In this document: in pieces, positions 1-10,190 of the stretch
Numbering within the stretch: the stretch's first letter is position 1
How the letters are laid out: each line of letters opens with the position of its first letter
From: Halobacillus hunanensis
GTDB lineage: Bacteria; Bacillota; Bacilli; Bacillales; Halobacillaceae
Direction: 5' to 3'
NCBI RefSeq assembly: GCF_900166655.1
Contig: NZ_FVZB01000005.1
Coordinates: forward strand, 439,001-503,000
DNA length: 64,000 bases
Made by a program: the position numbers and the translations under genes
The notes under the pieces: generated by a model
Told to the model about the DNA's origin: nothing
The model's input: the letters and a program-made list of their open reading frames with translations, nothing else
The model's database searches: none

Positions 1-771
1 ATGGACTCTACATCAGCTGATGTGGAAGTTCCTAAATATACTGAATCCCTAACTGGTGATGTTAAGGGCTTAAAGATCGCCGTCCCTAAAGAGTACTTAG
101 GTGAAGGTGTGACTCCAGAAGTTAAAGAAGCTGTACAAGCTGCTCTTAAAAAATACGAAGAATTGGGTGCGACATGGGAAGAAGTATCTCTTCCACATTC
201 GAAATATGCAGTGGCAACTTATTACCTGTTGTCTTCATCTGAAGCTTCTGCAAACTTGGCTCGCTTTGACGGAGTTCGCTACGGAGTACGTACTGATAAT
301 GCCAAGACGATGCTGGATATGTTCAAAAATTCACGTTCAGAAGGCTTTGGCAACGAAGTGAAACGCAGGATTATGCTGGGAACTTTCGCGCTTAGTTCCG
401 GTTATTATGATGCGTACTATAAAAAGGCCCAGCAAGTCCGTACATTGATTAAAGATGACTTTGAAAAAGTGTTTGAAGATTATGATGTGATCATTGGACC
501 AACAACTCCAACACCAGCCTTTAAAGTGGGCGAGAAAATCGATGACCCGCTAACGATGTATGCGAACGATATTCTAACTATTCCTGTCAACCTTGCTGGC
601 GTACCGGGAATTTCTGTGCCGTGCGGCTTGTCTACAGATGGCCTGCCAATCGGACTGCAAATCATTGGCAAGCATTTTGATGAAAGCACAGTTTATCGTA
701 CAGCACACGCCTTTGAACAGGCGACAGACTTCCATAAACAACGCCCGTCCCTTGGAGGTGCGCAATCATGA
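1..771 (+). CDS. gatA: Glutamyl-tRNA(Gln) amidotransferase subunit A, C-terminal part
   Basis: Subunit A of the GatCAB amidotransferase, which releases ammonia from glutamine and amidates Glu-tRNA(Gln) (and Asp-tRNA(Asn)) in the cytoplasm. The window opens inside the gene. The first residues MDSTSADV belong to the conserved DSTS segment of the amidase fold, so the ATG at base 1 is an internal Met and not the start. About 256 of the usual ~485 residues are visible. The Lys-Ser-Ser catalytic triad lies upstream of the window. The C-terminal amidase segment is present ([29 protein letters not shown]). The stop codon overlaps the gatB start as ATGA, showing translational coupling. Identification is secure; only completeness is limited by the window edge. 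Confidence 0.95.
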   Translation: MDSTSADVEVPKYTESLTGDVKGLKIAVPKEYLGEGVTPEVKEAVQAALKKYEELGATWEEVSLPHSKYAVATYYLLSSSEASANLARFDGVRYGVRTDNAKTMLDMFKNSRSEGFGNEVKRRIMLGTFALSSGYYDAYYKKAQQVRTLIKDDFEKVFEDYDVIIGPTTPTPAFKVGEKIDDPLTMYANDILTIPVNLAGVPGISVPCGLSTDGLPIGLQIIGKHFDESTVYRTAHAFEQATDFHKQRPSLGGAQS

Positions 772-2198
772 ATTTCGAAACAATTATTGGACTAGAGGTC
801 CACGTTGAACTTAAAACAGAATCTAAAATTTTCAGTCCATCTTCCAATATGTTTGGAGATGAACCGAACTCGAACGTTAACCCGATTGACTTAGGGTATC
901 CAGGTGTTCTGCCTGTCCTCAATGAGGAAGCAGTTAATTTTGCTATGAAAGCCGCGATGGCCTTGAATTGCGAGATCGCAGCCGATACGAAGTTTGATCG
1001 TAAGAATTACTTTTATCCGGATAATCCGAAGGCCTACCAGATTTCTCAATTCGACCAGCCAATTGGGGAAAATGGCTACATTGATATTGAAGTAGATGGC
1101 GTTAAAAAACGGATTGGGATTACAAGGCTTCATATGGAAGAGGATGCAGGTAAGTTGACCCATAGTGATGACGGCTATTCTCTCGTCGATTATAACCGTC
1201 AAGGTACACCTCTCGTAGAGATTGTCTCAGAACCCGACATTCGTACACCTAAAGAAGCATATGCTTACCTTGAGGCGCTAAAGAACATCATCCAATATAC
1301 AGGAGTCTCAGATTGTAAGATGGAAGAAGGTTCACTGCGATGTGATGCCAACCTGTCTCTGCGGCCGATTGGACAAGAAGAGTTTGGAACAAAGACAGAG
1401 CTCAAGAACTTAAATTCATTCTCTTTTGTACAAAAAGGGCTTGAGTTTGAAGATAAGCGCCAGGAGAAAGTTCTTCTTAGCGGCGGGGAAATTTTACAAG
1501 AAACGCGTCGTTATGATGAACAGACGAAAGAAACGATTCTGATGCGAGTTAAAGAAGGATCAGATGATTATCGTTATTTCCCTGAACCGGATCTTGTCCG
1601 TCTTCATATTGATGAAGCGTGGAAAGAACGGATACGTGAACAAATTCCAGAGCTCCCTGATGCCCGTAAACAACGTTACATCGAAGAACTTCAGCTTCCA
1701 GCCTATGATGCTATGGTCCTGACCAACAATAAAGAAATGTCGGATTTCTTTGAAGATACGATCGCAAACGGCGGTGATATTAAGCAGTCTTCCAATTGGC
1801 TGATGGGTGAAGTTTCTGCTTATATGAACAAGCAGCAGAAGGAATTCGGTGACTTAGCACTGACACCGCAATCCCTTGCCAAGCTGACAAAGTTAATTGA
1901 AGATGGAACAATCTCTTCGAAAATCGCAAAGAAAGTATTTAGTGAACTCGTTGAAAAAGGCGGCGACCCTGAGAAGATCGTGAAAGACAAAGGTCTCGTG
2001 CAAATTTCTGATGAAGGACAGCTTAAAGAAATCATTACAGCGATTCTGGATAACAATCAGCAATCCATTGAAGACTATAAAAATGGTAAAGATAAAGCAC
2101 TTGGTTTTTTAGTTGGACAAGTGATGAAGGAAACAAAAGGTCAGGCAAACCCGCCTATGGTCAATAAGATCATCCTTGAAGAAATGGATAAGCGTTAA
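768..2198 (+). CDS. gatB: Aspartyl/glutamyl-tRNA amidotransferase subunit B
   Basis: Full-length GatB (476 aa, the usual family size). It binds the mischarged tRNA, activates the carboxylate with ATP and receives ammonia from GatA. Visible family motifs are GLEVHVEL near the N-terminus, [17 protein letters not shown] around residue 85, and [12 protein letters not shown] with [12 protein letters not shown] around residues 145-170. The last ~130 residues form the YqeY-like tail that contacts the tRNA elbow. The start ATG overlaps the gatA stop by four bases, so it is the distal gene of the gatCAB operon. A strong hairpin terminator follows. Bacillaceae lack GlnRS, so this complex is expected to be essential. 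Confidence 0.97.
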   Translation: MNFETIIGLEVHVELKTESKIFSPSSNMFGDEPNSNVNPIDLGYPGVLPVLNEEAVNFAMKAAMALNCEIAADTKFDRKNYFYPDNPKAYQISQFDQPIGENGYIDIEVDGVKKRIGITRLHMEEDAGKLTHSDDGYSLVDYNRQGTPLVEIVSEPDIRTPKEAYAYLEALKNIIQYTGVSDCKMEEGSLRCDANLSLRPIGQEEFGTKTELKNLNSFSFVQKGLEFEDKRQEKVLLSGGEILQETRRYDEQTKETILMRVKEGSDDYRYFPEPDLVRLHIDEAWKERIREQIPELPDARKQRYIEELQLPAYDAMVLTNNKEMSDFFEDTIANGGDIKQSSNWLMGEVSAYMNKQQKEFGDLALTPQSLAKLTKLIEDGTISSKIAKKVFSELVEKGGDPEKIVKDKGLVQISDEGQLKEIITAILDNNQQSIEDYKNGKDKALGFLVGQVMKETKGQANPPMVNKIILEEMDKR

Positions 2199-2209
2199 GG
2201 TTTCTGGTC

Positions 2210-2239
2210 AAAAGCACGCACTAACCCTGCGTGCTTTTA
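2210..2239 (+). terminator. Rho-independent terminator of gat operon
   Basis: AAAGCACGCA and TGCGTGCTTT form a 10-bp stem around CTAACCC, followed by a short T-rich tail. It lies 12 bases after the gatB stop. Confidence 0.85.
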
Positions 2240-2347
2240 TATGGCAGGGCAGTTATTTCTTTGTGCCCTCTAGAAAAAGTGCTTGCAAATTTTAGAAAAA
2301 AGACTATGATGTAATTTGGAGCACACCTGGATGAAGGAGGGCTTACT

Positions 2348-3274
2348 ATGCAACGTGCCCGAATAATATATAATCCGACATCAGGAAGAGAAGTTATCAG
2401 AAAAGTTCTCCCTGACATTTTGCAGCGATTCGAACAAGCTGGTTATGAAGCATCTACCCATGCGACAACATGTGCCGGAGATGCAACTGAAGCAGCTAAG
2501 ATCGCCGTCGAACGCCAATTCGATGTCGTTGTGGCTGCAGGTGGGGATGGAACGATTAACGAAGTCATTAATGGCGTAGCGGAACAGCCATTTAGACCGA
2601 AGCTTGGTATTATTCCAGTCGGAACTACTAACGATTTCGCGCGAGCACTTTATGTCCCGCGTAATATTCATAAAGCCGTTGACGTCATTTTAGAGGGCTA
2701 TTCAACTCCGCTTGATATAGGCCGTGTCAATGATCAATATTTTATGAACATCGCTGGCGGAGGAAAGATCACCGAGATTTCCTATGAAGTCCCGAGTAAA
2801 CTCAAGACGATGGTTGGCCAGCTTGCATATTATTTAAAGGGGATGGAGATGCTTCCATCGATCAAGCCTACGTATGTTGAAATGGAATATGATGGCAAGC
2901 TGTATCAAGGTGACATTATGCTGTTCCTCGTCTCTAATACGAATTCAGTTGGCGGACTTGAGAAACTGGCACCTGAAGCGCAAATGGATGATGGTTTATT
3001 TGACTTAATGATTATTGAGAAAATGAACATCGCTGAATTTGTGAGACTGGCTACATTAGCCATCCAAGGAACACACTTGAACCATCCGAAATTCATTCAT
3101 AAAACTGCGAGCCGGATAAAAGTGAAAACAGAAGAGAAAATGCAGCTTAATATTGATGGTGAATTTGGCGGGCTCTTGCCAGGAGAATTCGTTAACCTGT
3201 ATAAGCATATTGATTTTTTTGTGCCAGAAGAAAAATTTTCGCATGATTATGAGGATGAGTTGAAGAGTGACTGA
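2348..3274 (+). CDS. dagK: Diacylglycerol kinase (YerQ/DagK type)
   Basis: Soluble lipid kinase that phosphorylates diacylglycerol left over from lipoteichoic acid synthesis, returning phosphatidic acid to phospholipid synthesis at the membrane inner face. It has the DAGK catalytic-domain signature GGDGTINEV (about residues 65-73) and GTTNDFARAL (about 98-107), and the C-terminal beta domain with QMDDGLFDLMI. Length 308 aa is close to B. subtilis DagK. The ATG is preceded by GAAGGAGGG at a good distance. The gene follows gatB and precedes rlmCD, as in B. subtilis (yerQ-yefA), with putP inserted on the other strand. It sits alone between two terminators, so it is probably monocistronic. Confidence 0.92.
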   Translation: MQRARIIYNPTSGREVIRKVLPDILQRFEQAGYEASTHATTCAGDATEAAKIAVERQFDVVVAAGGDGTINEVINGVAEQPFRPKLGIIPVGTTNDFARALYVPRNIHKAVDVILEGYSTPLDIGRVNDQYFMNIAGGGKITEISYEVPSKLKTMVGQLAYYLKGMEMLPSIKPTYVEMEYDGKLYQGDIMLFLVSNTNSVGGLEKLAPEAQMDDGLFDLMIIEKMNIAEFVRLATLAIQGTHLNHPKFIHKTASRIKVKTEEKMQLNIDGEFGGLLPGEFVNLYKHIDFFVPEEKFSHDYEDELKSD

Positions 3275-3278
3275 TTTC

Positions 3279-3326
3279 AAACCGCCTCAAGCCTTTGTTT
3301 ATTACAAAGGCTTGAGGCGGTTTTTC
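3279..3326 (+). terminator. Terminator after dagK
   Basis: AACCGCCTCAAGCCTTTG pairs with its complement across TTTATTA (18-bp stem), followed by TTTTTC. It is very strong. Confidence 0.93.
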
Positions 3327-3368
3327 TTATGAGAGGGCGAGCCTCGGGTTCTGGAAATGTTTCCTTAA

Positions 3369-3405
3369 AAACCTCATGTGTCATCATTTCTAATGACACA
3401 TGAGG
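3369..3405 (-). terminator. Terminator of the proline symporter gene
   Basis: AACCTCATGTGTCAT and ATGACACATGAGGTT form a 15-bp stem on a 6-7 base loop, with TTTTTAAGG following on the minus strand. It lies just past the symporter stop. Confidence 0.88.
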
Positions 3406-3418
3406 TTGATAGTCACTA

Positions 3419-4891
3419 TTAAGCTTTTTCCATTTTTGCCTTATACTCGTCATATTCTGATTGAACTTCTTGTGGTGGTTCTTTACCAAGAAGACTGACG
3501 ATAATAATGGCAAGACCTGCAAAGATGAAGCCAGGGGCTAATTCGTATAATTCGAAAATACCTCCTGATAGCTGCTTCCAGATAATGACGGTAGCAGCAC
3601 CGACAATAATCCCGGCTAGTGCGCCATTTCTAGTCATGCGTTTCCAGAATAAGCTCAGGATGATAACAGGACCAAATGCAGCACCAAACCCTGCCCATGC
3701 GTAACTTACAAGTTCGAGCACTTTACTATCACGGTCATAACCTAATAAGACAGCAAGAAATGCGATTCCTAGCACGGCGATTCTTCCTACAATCATTTCT
3801 TCTTTCTGACTTGCGCTCTTTCTAAAGATGGCCTTATAGAAGTCTTGCGCTAAGGCACTTGAAGATACAAGCAGCTGTGAATCCACTGTACTCATAATTG
3901 CTGAAAGAATAGCGGCGAGTAGGAAACCGGCTACCCATGGGTTAAAGAGAATCTGGGAGAACATGATAAATACTGTCTCAGAGTTCTCAAGCGGGGCGTC
4001 AGCAAAGAAAGCGATACCTGAAAAGCCGACAAGAATGGCACCAAATAGAGAGATAACCATCCAGGACATACCGATAAGGCGTGCCTTTGGAATGTCTTTT
4101 GTTGATCTGATCCCCATAAATCGCACAATGATGTGTGGTTGTCCAAAGTAACCCAGTCCCCAGGCAAGCAAGGAAACAACGCTTACAAACGTAGCACCAG
4201 AATAGACGTTAAGATAAGAAGGGTCCATATTTCCGATAGTATTAACCGTTTCATTCCAGCCGCCAAGCTCTACAATGGCAACAATCGGGATAATGATTAA
4301 GGCTAAGAACATTAAGATCCCTTGAATAAAGTCTGTCCAGCTTGCTGCAAGGAACCCGCCAAACAAAGTATAAGAAAGGATAACAGCCGCTCCTACCCAT
4401 AAGGCAAGTCTGTAATCCATACCAAATGAACTTTCTAACAGTATTGCTCCACCTACAAGACTAGATGAAGTGTAGAAGGTAAAGAAGACTAAGATGATTA
4501 CTGCAGAAATAACACGAAGTATTTTTGAATGGTCACGGAAACGATTTTCAAAGTAATCAGGAACCGTAATGGAATCATTAGAAACCTCTGTATACACGCG
4601 GAATGGTTTCGCAACAAATTGCCAGTTCAAATAGGCACCCATTGCCAAACCTACGGCAAGCCAGATGGAGCCCATACCACTTACATACATAGCACCAGGT
4701 AAACCAAGCATGAGCCACCCGCTCATGTCAGAAGAACCAGCACTTAAAGCGGCTACTCCTGGAGTTAATCGTCTTCCACCTAGTACATAATCTGATAAGT
4801 TACTGGTCAGTTTTGCGGCCAAATAACCAATTATTTGCATTCCAACTAGATAAATTATAATCGCAATTAGTGTCTGATAATTGATATCCAT
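3419..4891 (-). CDS. putP: Sodium/proline symporter, PutP/OpuE type
   Basis: Na+-coupled proline transporter of the SSS family, in the membrane with about 13 helices. It has the PutP N-terminal block (GGRRLTPGVAALSAG, then SSDMSGW with the Na+-site Asp and Ser) and ILSAIMSTVDSQLLVSSSAL, which contains the Ser-Thr pair of the second Na+-site helix. I place the start at MDINYQTL (490 aa), 18 residues inside the longest open frame, because AGAGGAGAG lies directly upstream of it. In B. subtilis the osmotically induced OpuE lies beside gatCAB, so an osmoprotectant role is plausible here. PutP (catabolic) and OpuE (osmotic) cannot be separated by sequence alone. A short membrane-peptide ORF sits directly upstream in the same transcript. 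Confidence 0.9.
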   Translation of the reverse strand: MDINYQTLIAIIIYLVGMQIIGYLAAKLTSNLSDYVLGGRRLTPGVAALSAGSSDMSGWLMLGLPGAMYVSGMGSIWLAVGLAMGAYLNWQFVAKPFRVYTEVSNDSITVPDYFENRFRDHSKILRVISAVIILVFFTFYTSSSLVGGAILLESSFGMDYRLALWVGAAVILSYTLFGGFLAASWTDFIQGILMFLALIIIPIVAIVELGGWNETVNTIGNMDPSYLNVYSGATFVSVVSLLAWGLGYFGQPHIIVRFMGIRSTKDIPKARLIGMSWMVISLFGAILVGFSGIAFFADAPLENSETVFIMFSQILFNPWVAGFLLAAILSAIMSTVDSQLLVSSSALAQDFYKAIFRKSASQKEEMIVGRIAVLGIAFLAVLLGYDRDSKVLELVSYAWAGFGAAFGPVIILSLFWKRMTRNGALAGIIVGAATVIIWKQLSGGIFELYELAPGFIFAGLAIIIVSLLGKEPPQEVQSEYDEYKAKMEKA

Positions 4892-4898
4892 TGTTTTA

Positions 4899-5006
4899 TT
4901 AGCTCTCTCCTCTTTCTTTAAAGTAGGTAATAATTGATAATACAATTAATAACGGCATTGGGATTAGCAGCCAACACCAAGTTGCAAGGGTTAGATCAAA
5001 ATCCAC
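4899..5006 (-). CDS. Small membrane peptide upstream of putP (35 aa)
   Basis: An unlisted 35-codon frame starts at GTG 5006, preceded by AAGGAGGTGTCGAT, a near-perfect ribosome binding site. The product begins (M)DFDLTLATWCWLLIPMP, continues with a hydrophobic stretch LLIVLSIITYF, and ends KERGES. This gives one membrane helix with a short basic cytoplasmic tail. Its stop lies 7 bases before the putP start codon, so the two are translationally adjacent. Small accessory peptides are known for some sodium:solute symporters. Another SSS gene in this window (48547) has its own 38-aa peptide in the same position. The function is inferred from position only. Confidence 0.7.
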   Translation of the reverse strand: MDFDLTLATWCWLLIPMPLLIVLSIITYFKERGES

Positions 5007-5441
5007 ATCGACACCTCCTTGATCACTTGTTTCCATGTATCACTTGTTATGTGTTTAGTTTGAACAAGCTGCCAATATCCAGTGATCAACACTTTTTTAA
5101 ATCTGTTTATTGGCTGTGGATGTTAGGCAATAAAAGCAAACACGTTTTCAAACATAACATAATAAAAAGGACAGAACATAGAGAATAATAAAAAAAGTGA
5201 GATATATTGCATAAATACTCAATATTTTATATTTATTTGAGATATTTATGATTATATATGCATAATTACTTATAAAATTAATTTACATAAATTATTTAGT
5301 TTTTTGTTACTTATATTATCTCCCGATTCTCACAACAATACATATATAACTTAATTTGTTCGGGCGTATTTTGCTTTTCGCAAACGGAATTAAATGTGAT
5401 AAACTTTGAACAGCAAAGAAATGTAAAGGACGGATCAAAAT
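5007..5441. other. AT-rich divergent intergenic region
   Basis: This 435-bp gap holds the upstream region of the putP unit (minus strand) and of rlmCD (plus strand). Bases ~5180-5330 are extremely AT-rich with runs such as TATATTTATTTGAG and TTATATATGCATAATT. No gene, repeat array or convincing sigma-A promoter could be fixed by eye. Confidence 0.5.
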
Positions 5442-6821
5442 ATGGCCAAACCAAAGCCACCCGTACAAAAAAATGAAACCATTCAACTCACATTTGAAGA
5501 CTTGACCCATGAAGGAAATGGAGTGGGCAAAGTCGATGGTTACCCCTTGTTCGTTCCCTACGGTCTTCCTGGAGAGACAGCTAAAGTAAAAGTGGTAAAG
5601 GTCAAGAAGAATTTCGGTTTCGGCAAATTGTTGGAAGTAGATGCAACAAGTGAAGAACGCGTTGAACCGCCATGCGATGTGTTCTATCAGTGCGGCGGCT
5701 GCCAGCTTCAGCACATGAGCTACAGCATGCAGCTTGACATGAAACGCAACCAAGTGAAAAACGCCATGAAGAAAATTGGACATCTCGACCAAGTTCCCGT
5801 TCATGAAACAATTGGGATGGACGACCCCTGGCGCTATCGCAATAAAGTGCAAATCCCTGTTGGTCAAAAAGAAGACGGACAGTTGATGACCGGATTTTAT
5901 CAGAAGCGCAGTCACAATATCATTGATATGGACACCTGTTTAATCCAGGATGAAATGAATGATCGTATGGTCGAGTCCGTAAGACGTATTGCCAGCCGCT
6001 TAGGCATCGATGCGTATGACGAAGAATCTCATCGCGGAGTATTACGGCATATTATGGTACGAACTGGTCAAAGCACAAAGGATATTATGATTGTTCTCGT
6101 TACACGGACGAAGAAACTTCCTTATAAAGAGGAACTGATTGATGAATTGCGCGAGGCATTTCCTAATGTAAAATCAATTGTTCATAACATCAACAGTGGC
6201 CGAACTAATGTGATTCTTGGAAAAGAAACCAAGGTACTCTGGGGCGATGAGTACATTTATGACACAATCGGCGACGTGAAATTTATGATCTCGCCAAAAT
6301 CTTTCTACCAAGTAAACCCGACCCAAACGAAAAAACTCTATGATCAAGCATTGCAGTATGCTGATTTGCGCGGCGGGGAAACCGTGATCGATGCGTATTG
6401 TGGGATCGGAACTATTTCATTATTTTTAGCCCAAAAAGCGAAGAAAGTATATGGAGTGGAAATCGTTCCCGAAGCTGTCACGGATGCGAAGAAAAACGCT
6501 CGGCTCAATAAAATGGACAATGCGGAATTTTATGTAGGAAAAGCAGAGGAGATTATGCCATGGTGGCGTACACAAGGATTGCGGCCAGACGTGATTGTCG
6601 TTGATCCGCCAAGAAAAGGCTGCGATGAGGAATTGTTGAAAGCCATGCTTGATATGGAACCGGAGCGGATTGTTTATGTGTCCTGTAATCCGTCGACGCT
6701 TGCGCGTGATCTGCGTGTACTTGAGGATGGGGGTTATGAGACGAAAGAGGTTCAGCCTGTAGATATGTTTCCGCAGACGGCTCACGTGGAGTGTGTTACT
6801 TATTTAACCCTTGAATCATAG
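5442..6821 (+). CDS. rlmCD: 23S rRNA (uracil-5-)-methyltransferase RlmCD
   Basis: SAM-dependent methyltransferase of the TrmA/RumA family; in B. subtilis one such enzyme makes both m5U747 and m5U1939 in 23S rRNA. Residues 12-70 form a TRAM RNA-binding domain. Cys78, Cys84, Cys87 and Cys166 fit the [4Fe-4S] ligand pattern. The SAM site [16 protein letters not shown] is near residue 310. The nucleophilic Cys is in [14 protein letters not shown] and the DPPRKGC motif is present. Length 459 aa is typical. The ATG is preceded by AAAGGACGG. The gene order with dagK matches B. subtilis (yerQ-yefA). Confidence 0.93.
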   Translation: MAKPKPPVQKNETIQLTFEDLTHEGNGVGKVDGYPLFVPYGLPGETAKVKVVKVKKNFGFGKLLEVDATSEERVEPPCDVFYQCGGCQLQHMSYSMQLDMKRNQVKNAMKKIGHLDQVPVHETIGMDDPWRYRNKVQIPVGQKEDGQLMTGFYQKRSHNIIDMDTCLIQDEMNDRMVESVRRIASRLGIDAYDEESHRGVLRHIMVRTGQSTKDIMIVLVTRTKKLPYKEELIDELREAFPNVKSIVHNINSGRTNVILGKETKVLWGDEYIYDTIGDVKFMISPKSFYQVNPTQTKKLYDQALQYADLRGGETVIDAYCGIGTISLFLAQKAKKVYGVEIVPEAVTDAKKNARLNKMDNAEFYVGKAEEIMPWWRTQGLRPDVIVVDPPRKGCDEELLKAMLDMEPERIVYVSCNPSTLARDLRVLEDGGYETKEVQPVDMFPQTAHVECVTYLTLES

Positions 6822-6902
6822 GATTTTATAAAAGTGAAACGAGTGAGAGCCGAGGTGCAAATAAGGAACCTAAGAAGTAATAAAACAGCAAATATAAGTG
6901 AA

Positions 6903-6942
6903 AAAACTCCCTAATCGATATGGTATCTTTTAGGGAGTTTTT
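6903..6942 (+). terminator. Terminator downstream of rlmCD
   Basis: AAACTCCCTAA and TTAGGGAGTTT form an 11-bp stem followed by T-rich sequence. It lies between the converging rlmCD and ATPase genes and could serve both. Confidence 0.75.
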
Positions 6943-7026
6943 AAAATATATTATCATATTGTTTTAATGATAGAGAAGGTAACAGTAATTGTTGTTGTAA
7001 AACTGGATAATTAAGTTCCTATCTAT

Positions 7027-9705
7027 TTATACCTGCTTATCAGTCTTAATAAAACCTCCCGGCAAAACTGTCGGAATTGATGCTAGACCGACAACCAACA
7101 ACCACTGCAACATTGTTAATGGTGTTGTATGGAATACAGGCTGAAGAGGTGGATAGTAGATTACCACAAGCAAAAGTAGCACTGAGGATAGTACAGCTCC
7201 AATTAAATATTTATTTCCAAGTGGATTTCGGTGAAAAATTGATTTTTCTGACCGACAATCGAAGACGTGAATGAGCTGAGCCATAACTAATGTAGCAAAA
7301 GCAGCCGTTTGGGCAGTTACCAGACTATCAGGATTCCTTTGATAGACGGATATAAAGGCAACAAGCGTAACAATTCCGATCAAAAACCCTCTACTAACGA
7401 TCTTCCAGCCTAACCCCCGTGCAAAAACGCCTTCATTTACAGGACGTGGCGTACGTTTCATTAGGTCACGTTCCGGCTCATCCATACCAAGGGCCATCGC
7501 AGGCAGTCCGTCTGTAACTAGATTCACCCATAGAATTTGGATCGGTACAAGCGGTAATGGAAGCCCCATAAGCATGGCAAAAAGCATCGCTAAAATTTCC
7601 CCTACATTTGATGCGAGCAAATACCTGATGAATTTGCGAATATTTTCATATATATTTCTTCCTTCTTTTACAGCAGCTTTTATGGTTGAAAAATTATCAT
7701 CACTTAAAATTAATGACGAAGCTTCTTTGGTGACATCTGTTCCTGTTTTCCCCATTGCAATTCCAATGTTCGAAGCTTTAATAGCCGGGGCATCATTCAC
7801 CCCGTCACCGGTCATAGCGACGACATGCCCTTTTTTCTGTAAGGCCTTAACGATCTTTAATTTATGTTCCGGGGATACACGTGCAAACACGTATACTTCT
7901 TCAATTACTTCCTCCAATTGATCAATTGACATTTTTGATAAGGTCTTGCCATCGATGACCTTACCTCCTGGAGGCAAAATGTTCAATTCTTTTGCAACCG
8001 CTTTGGCCGTTCCTGCATGATCTCCTGTAATCATTACTGTTTTAATACCTGCTGATCGACACTCTTTAATCGATTGTTTCACCTCTTTACGGGGCGGATC
8101 GATCATTCCCTGGAGACCGAGAAAAGTTAGCCCCTGCTCTGCCTCTTTTTGGGAAGAGATGGTTTCAAAATCGTTCAACCTTCGAAAAGCAACAGCGATT
8201 GTTCTTAAAGCTAAACTTCCCATATTATGAATTTCGTTATTAACTTGTTTTGTATGCCTGGCTGAAAGGCGTTCTTGTCTTTCCTTCCAAATAATCCGTT
8301 CGCTTTTGGTCAGAACAACATCTGGGGCGCCCTTTGTAATGACAAAACGTTCTCCCTGGTTGGACTCTACCATCACGCTCATCATTTTCCTGTTCGAATC
8401 AAAAGGAAATTCCTGAATGACCTTGAAGCTATTTTGAAGCTGCTCATTTGTGATACCAGCTTTCATCGCTACCACCGCAACTGCGCCTTCAGTCGGGTCC
8501 CCTTCAAGGACATATTGCTCATCTTTCAACCTTATAGAAGCATTATTGCAAAGCATCCCGAACGTTAATAATTGCTGCAGTGACGGTTCGCGGTCAAGCA
8601 AAACTTCCTTGTCCTTATCATACAGCTTACCGGTTGGGTGATAACCTGTTCCTGCTGCCTTCCACGTTTTACCGCCGCTCCACAGTGTGGTTACCGTCAT
8701 TTCGTTTTGTGTTAATGTTCCTGTTTTATCTGAACAAATCACAGTTGCGCAACCGAGCGTTTCTACTGAAGGAAGTTTACGAATGAGAGCATTTCTTCTA
8801 ATCATTCGCTGTACGCCAAGGGCGAGCGCAATGGTAACGATTGCTGGAAGCCCTTCAGGAATGGCTGCGACAGCAAGTGAAACCCCCGCTAGAAACATTC
8901 TGTACAGGTCGTGTCCCTGCCAAATTCCTACAATAACAACAAGCGCTGTTAACGCAAGAGCGGCTGTAATCAGAATTTTACCGAGCTGTTGTAACCGCTG
9001 TTGCAGTGGGGTCATCAAGGATTGTTCAGATTGTAATAGATTGGCTATTTTCCCCATTTCCGTTTTCATTCCGGTTGCCACAACAATGCCTAGTCCTTTT
9101 CCTCGTGTTACCATTGTCCCCATGAAAGCAAGGTTTTCTTGATCACCGATAGACAAATCCTCTCCAGATAAAGATTCGGAACGTTTCTCAACCGGCATCG
9201 ATTCACCTGTCATGGCTGATTCTTCAATATACAAATCGCTGCAACTGATGATCCGTGTGTCAGCTCCGATGCGATCGCCGCTTTCGAATTTGATCACATC
9301 ACCGGTAACAACTTCTTTTGCAAGGATCTTCTTCCACTCCCCATCCCTTTGCACCGTCATCTGAGGGGCGGACAATTCTTTGAGCGCTTTCAATGATTTT
9401 TCAGCTTTTCTTTCTTGAACGAAACCAAGTATCCCATTTACTAAAACAATAATAATAATCGTAATTGCATCAAGGTATTCTCCTAAAAAAATAGAAATGA
9501 CTGTTGCTGCTAGTAAAATAATGACCATGAAATCTTTGAACTGTCCCAGAAATATAGTAAATGCTGATTGACTCTCTCCTTCATCTAGTTCGTTATATCC
9601 TGTTTTGTTTAGCCGTTCATCGGCTTCAGCAGTACTTAAGCCTGTTTGATGGTTTGTCCCTATTGTTTGTTCAATTTCTCGTATCGACTGCCTATACCAT
9701 TCCAT
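7027..9705 (-). CDS. Ca2+-transporting P-type ATPase (SERCA-like, IIA)
   Basis: ATP-driven cation pump, 892 aa from the chosen start. TGES is at 166-169, the M4 motif AAIPEGLP at about 281-287, the phosphorylated Asp in DKTGT at 326, and the hinge is MTGDGVNDAPAIKAS. The Ca2+-site residues of SERCA are retained: Glu in PEGLP (M4), Asn and Glu in SNVGE (M5), and Asn-Thr-Asp in VNLVTDGLPA (M6). This supports Ca2+ rather than Na+ or K+ as substrate. I chose MEWYRQS because GGAGGTG lies just before it; the longer frame begins ten codons earlier without a site. B. subtilis YloB is the closest known type, involved in sporulation and germination. No partner genes are adjacent. Confidence 0.9.
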   Translation of the reverse strand: MEWYRQSIREIEQTIGTNHQTGLSTAEADERLNKTGYNELDEGESQSAFTIFLGQFKDFMVIILLAATVISIFLGEYLDAITIIIIVLVNGILGFVQERKAEKSLKALKELSAPQMTVQRDGEWKKILAKEVVTGDVIKFESGDRIGADTRIISCSDLYIEESAMTGESMPVEKRSESLSGEDLSIGDQENLAFMGTMVTRGKGLGIVVATGMKTEMGKIANLLQSEQSLMTPLQQRLQQLGKILITAALALTALVVIVGIWQGHDLYRMFLAGVSLAVAAIPEGLPAIVTIALALGVQRMIRRNALIRKLPSVETLGCATVICSDKTGTLTQNEMTVTTLWSGGKTWKAAGTGYHPTGKLYDKDKEVLLDREPSLQQLLTFGMLCNNASIRLKDEQYVLEGDPTEGAVAVVAMKAGITNEQLQNSFKVIQEFPFDSNRKMMSVMVESNQGERFVITKGAPDVVLTKSERIIWKERQERLSARHTKQVNNEIHNMGSLALRTIAVAFRRLNDFETISSQKEAEQGLTFLGLQGMIDPPRKEVKQSIKECRSAGIKTVMITGDHAGTAKAVAKELNILPPGGKVIDGKTLSKMSIDQLEEVIEEVYVFARVSPEHKLKIVKALQKKGHVVAMTGDGVNDAPAIKASNIGIAMGKTGTDVTKEASSLILSDDNFSTIKAAVKEGRNIYENIRKFIRYLLASNVGEILAMLFAMLMGLPLPLVPIQILWVNLVTDGLPAMALGMDEPERDLMKRTPRPVNEGVFARGLGWKIVSRGFLIGIVTLVAFISVYQRNPDSLVTAQTAAFATLVMAQLIHVFDCRSEKSIFHRNPLGNKYLIGAVLSSVLLLLVVIYYPPLQPVFHTTPLTMLQWLLVVGLASIPTVLPGGFIKTDKQV

Positions 9706-10102
9706 CTTTACACCTCCATAGATATTTCTATACAAACTATCTATATTCAGACGACTTGATAGATATGATGCCTATTATGAGTAACCTTTATCTCTGGTCA
9801 TTAGATTAGGACCATACTATTTAGCTAGACACAATTTTGGTTAAATTGCGCTGATCATAGTGATTGAACCTGTCTAAAAATAAGCTATGCAGAAATCTAT
9901 TTCTTTAATCATCACTTCAATAAAATATAGATTCCACTTATTTTTACATATGTGGAATGAGTGACATGGTTATGGTTGGAGTACAGAGTAAAATGAACGG
10001 ACATTGGTTGGGAAAAGAAATAGAGGAAATTGATGAAATCAATTAGCAAGGGTTGGTGAATTGGAAGAGTAAAAACAGGAGTTCAATAAAGAGCTTCTGC
10101 TT
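9706..10102. other. Intergenic region without recognised gene
   Basis: The ATPase and the next membrane gene are transcribed away from each other. I see no ORF with a ribosome binding site, no hairpin terminator and no tandem array here. The last part of the gap (10103-10140) carries a phased repeat listed separately. Confidence 0.5.
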
Positions 10103-10140
10103 TTTCAATTTATTTAAGGAATATTTAAGAATTAGATAAG
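10103..10140 (+). promoter_or_regulatory. Phased TTAAG repeats, possible response-regulator box
   Basis: TTTAAG starts at 10113 and 10124 (11 bp apart). A weaker copy ATAAG is 11 bp on at 10136 and TTCAA lies about 10 bp before. Direct repeats with an 11-bp step are typical of OmpR/PhoP-type regulator sites. The same TTAA core with the same step occurs at 60481-60518 next to a response-regulator gene in this window. It is located 50-90 bp upstream of the 10191 gene. Confidence 0.45.
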
Positions 10141-10190
10141 AGATGATTTCTTTTTTCTTTCTATGATTAATAATGAAAGGAGTTGTTTGA

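Noticed and set aside
1-3. ATG at the first base as the gatA start
   Set aside because: It lies within the conserved DSTS region of the amidase; the gene begins upstream of the window.
5007-5441. Replication-origin-like AT-rich region
   Set aside because: AT-rich but without DnaA-box clusters or dnaA/rep genes.
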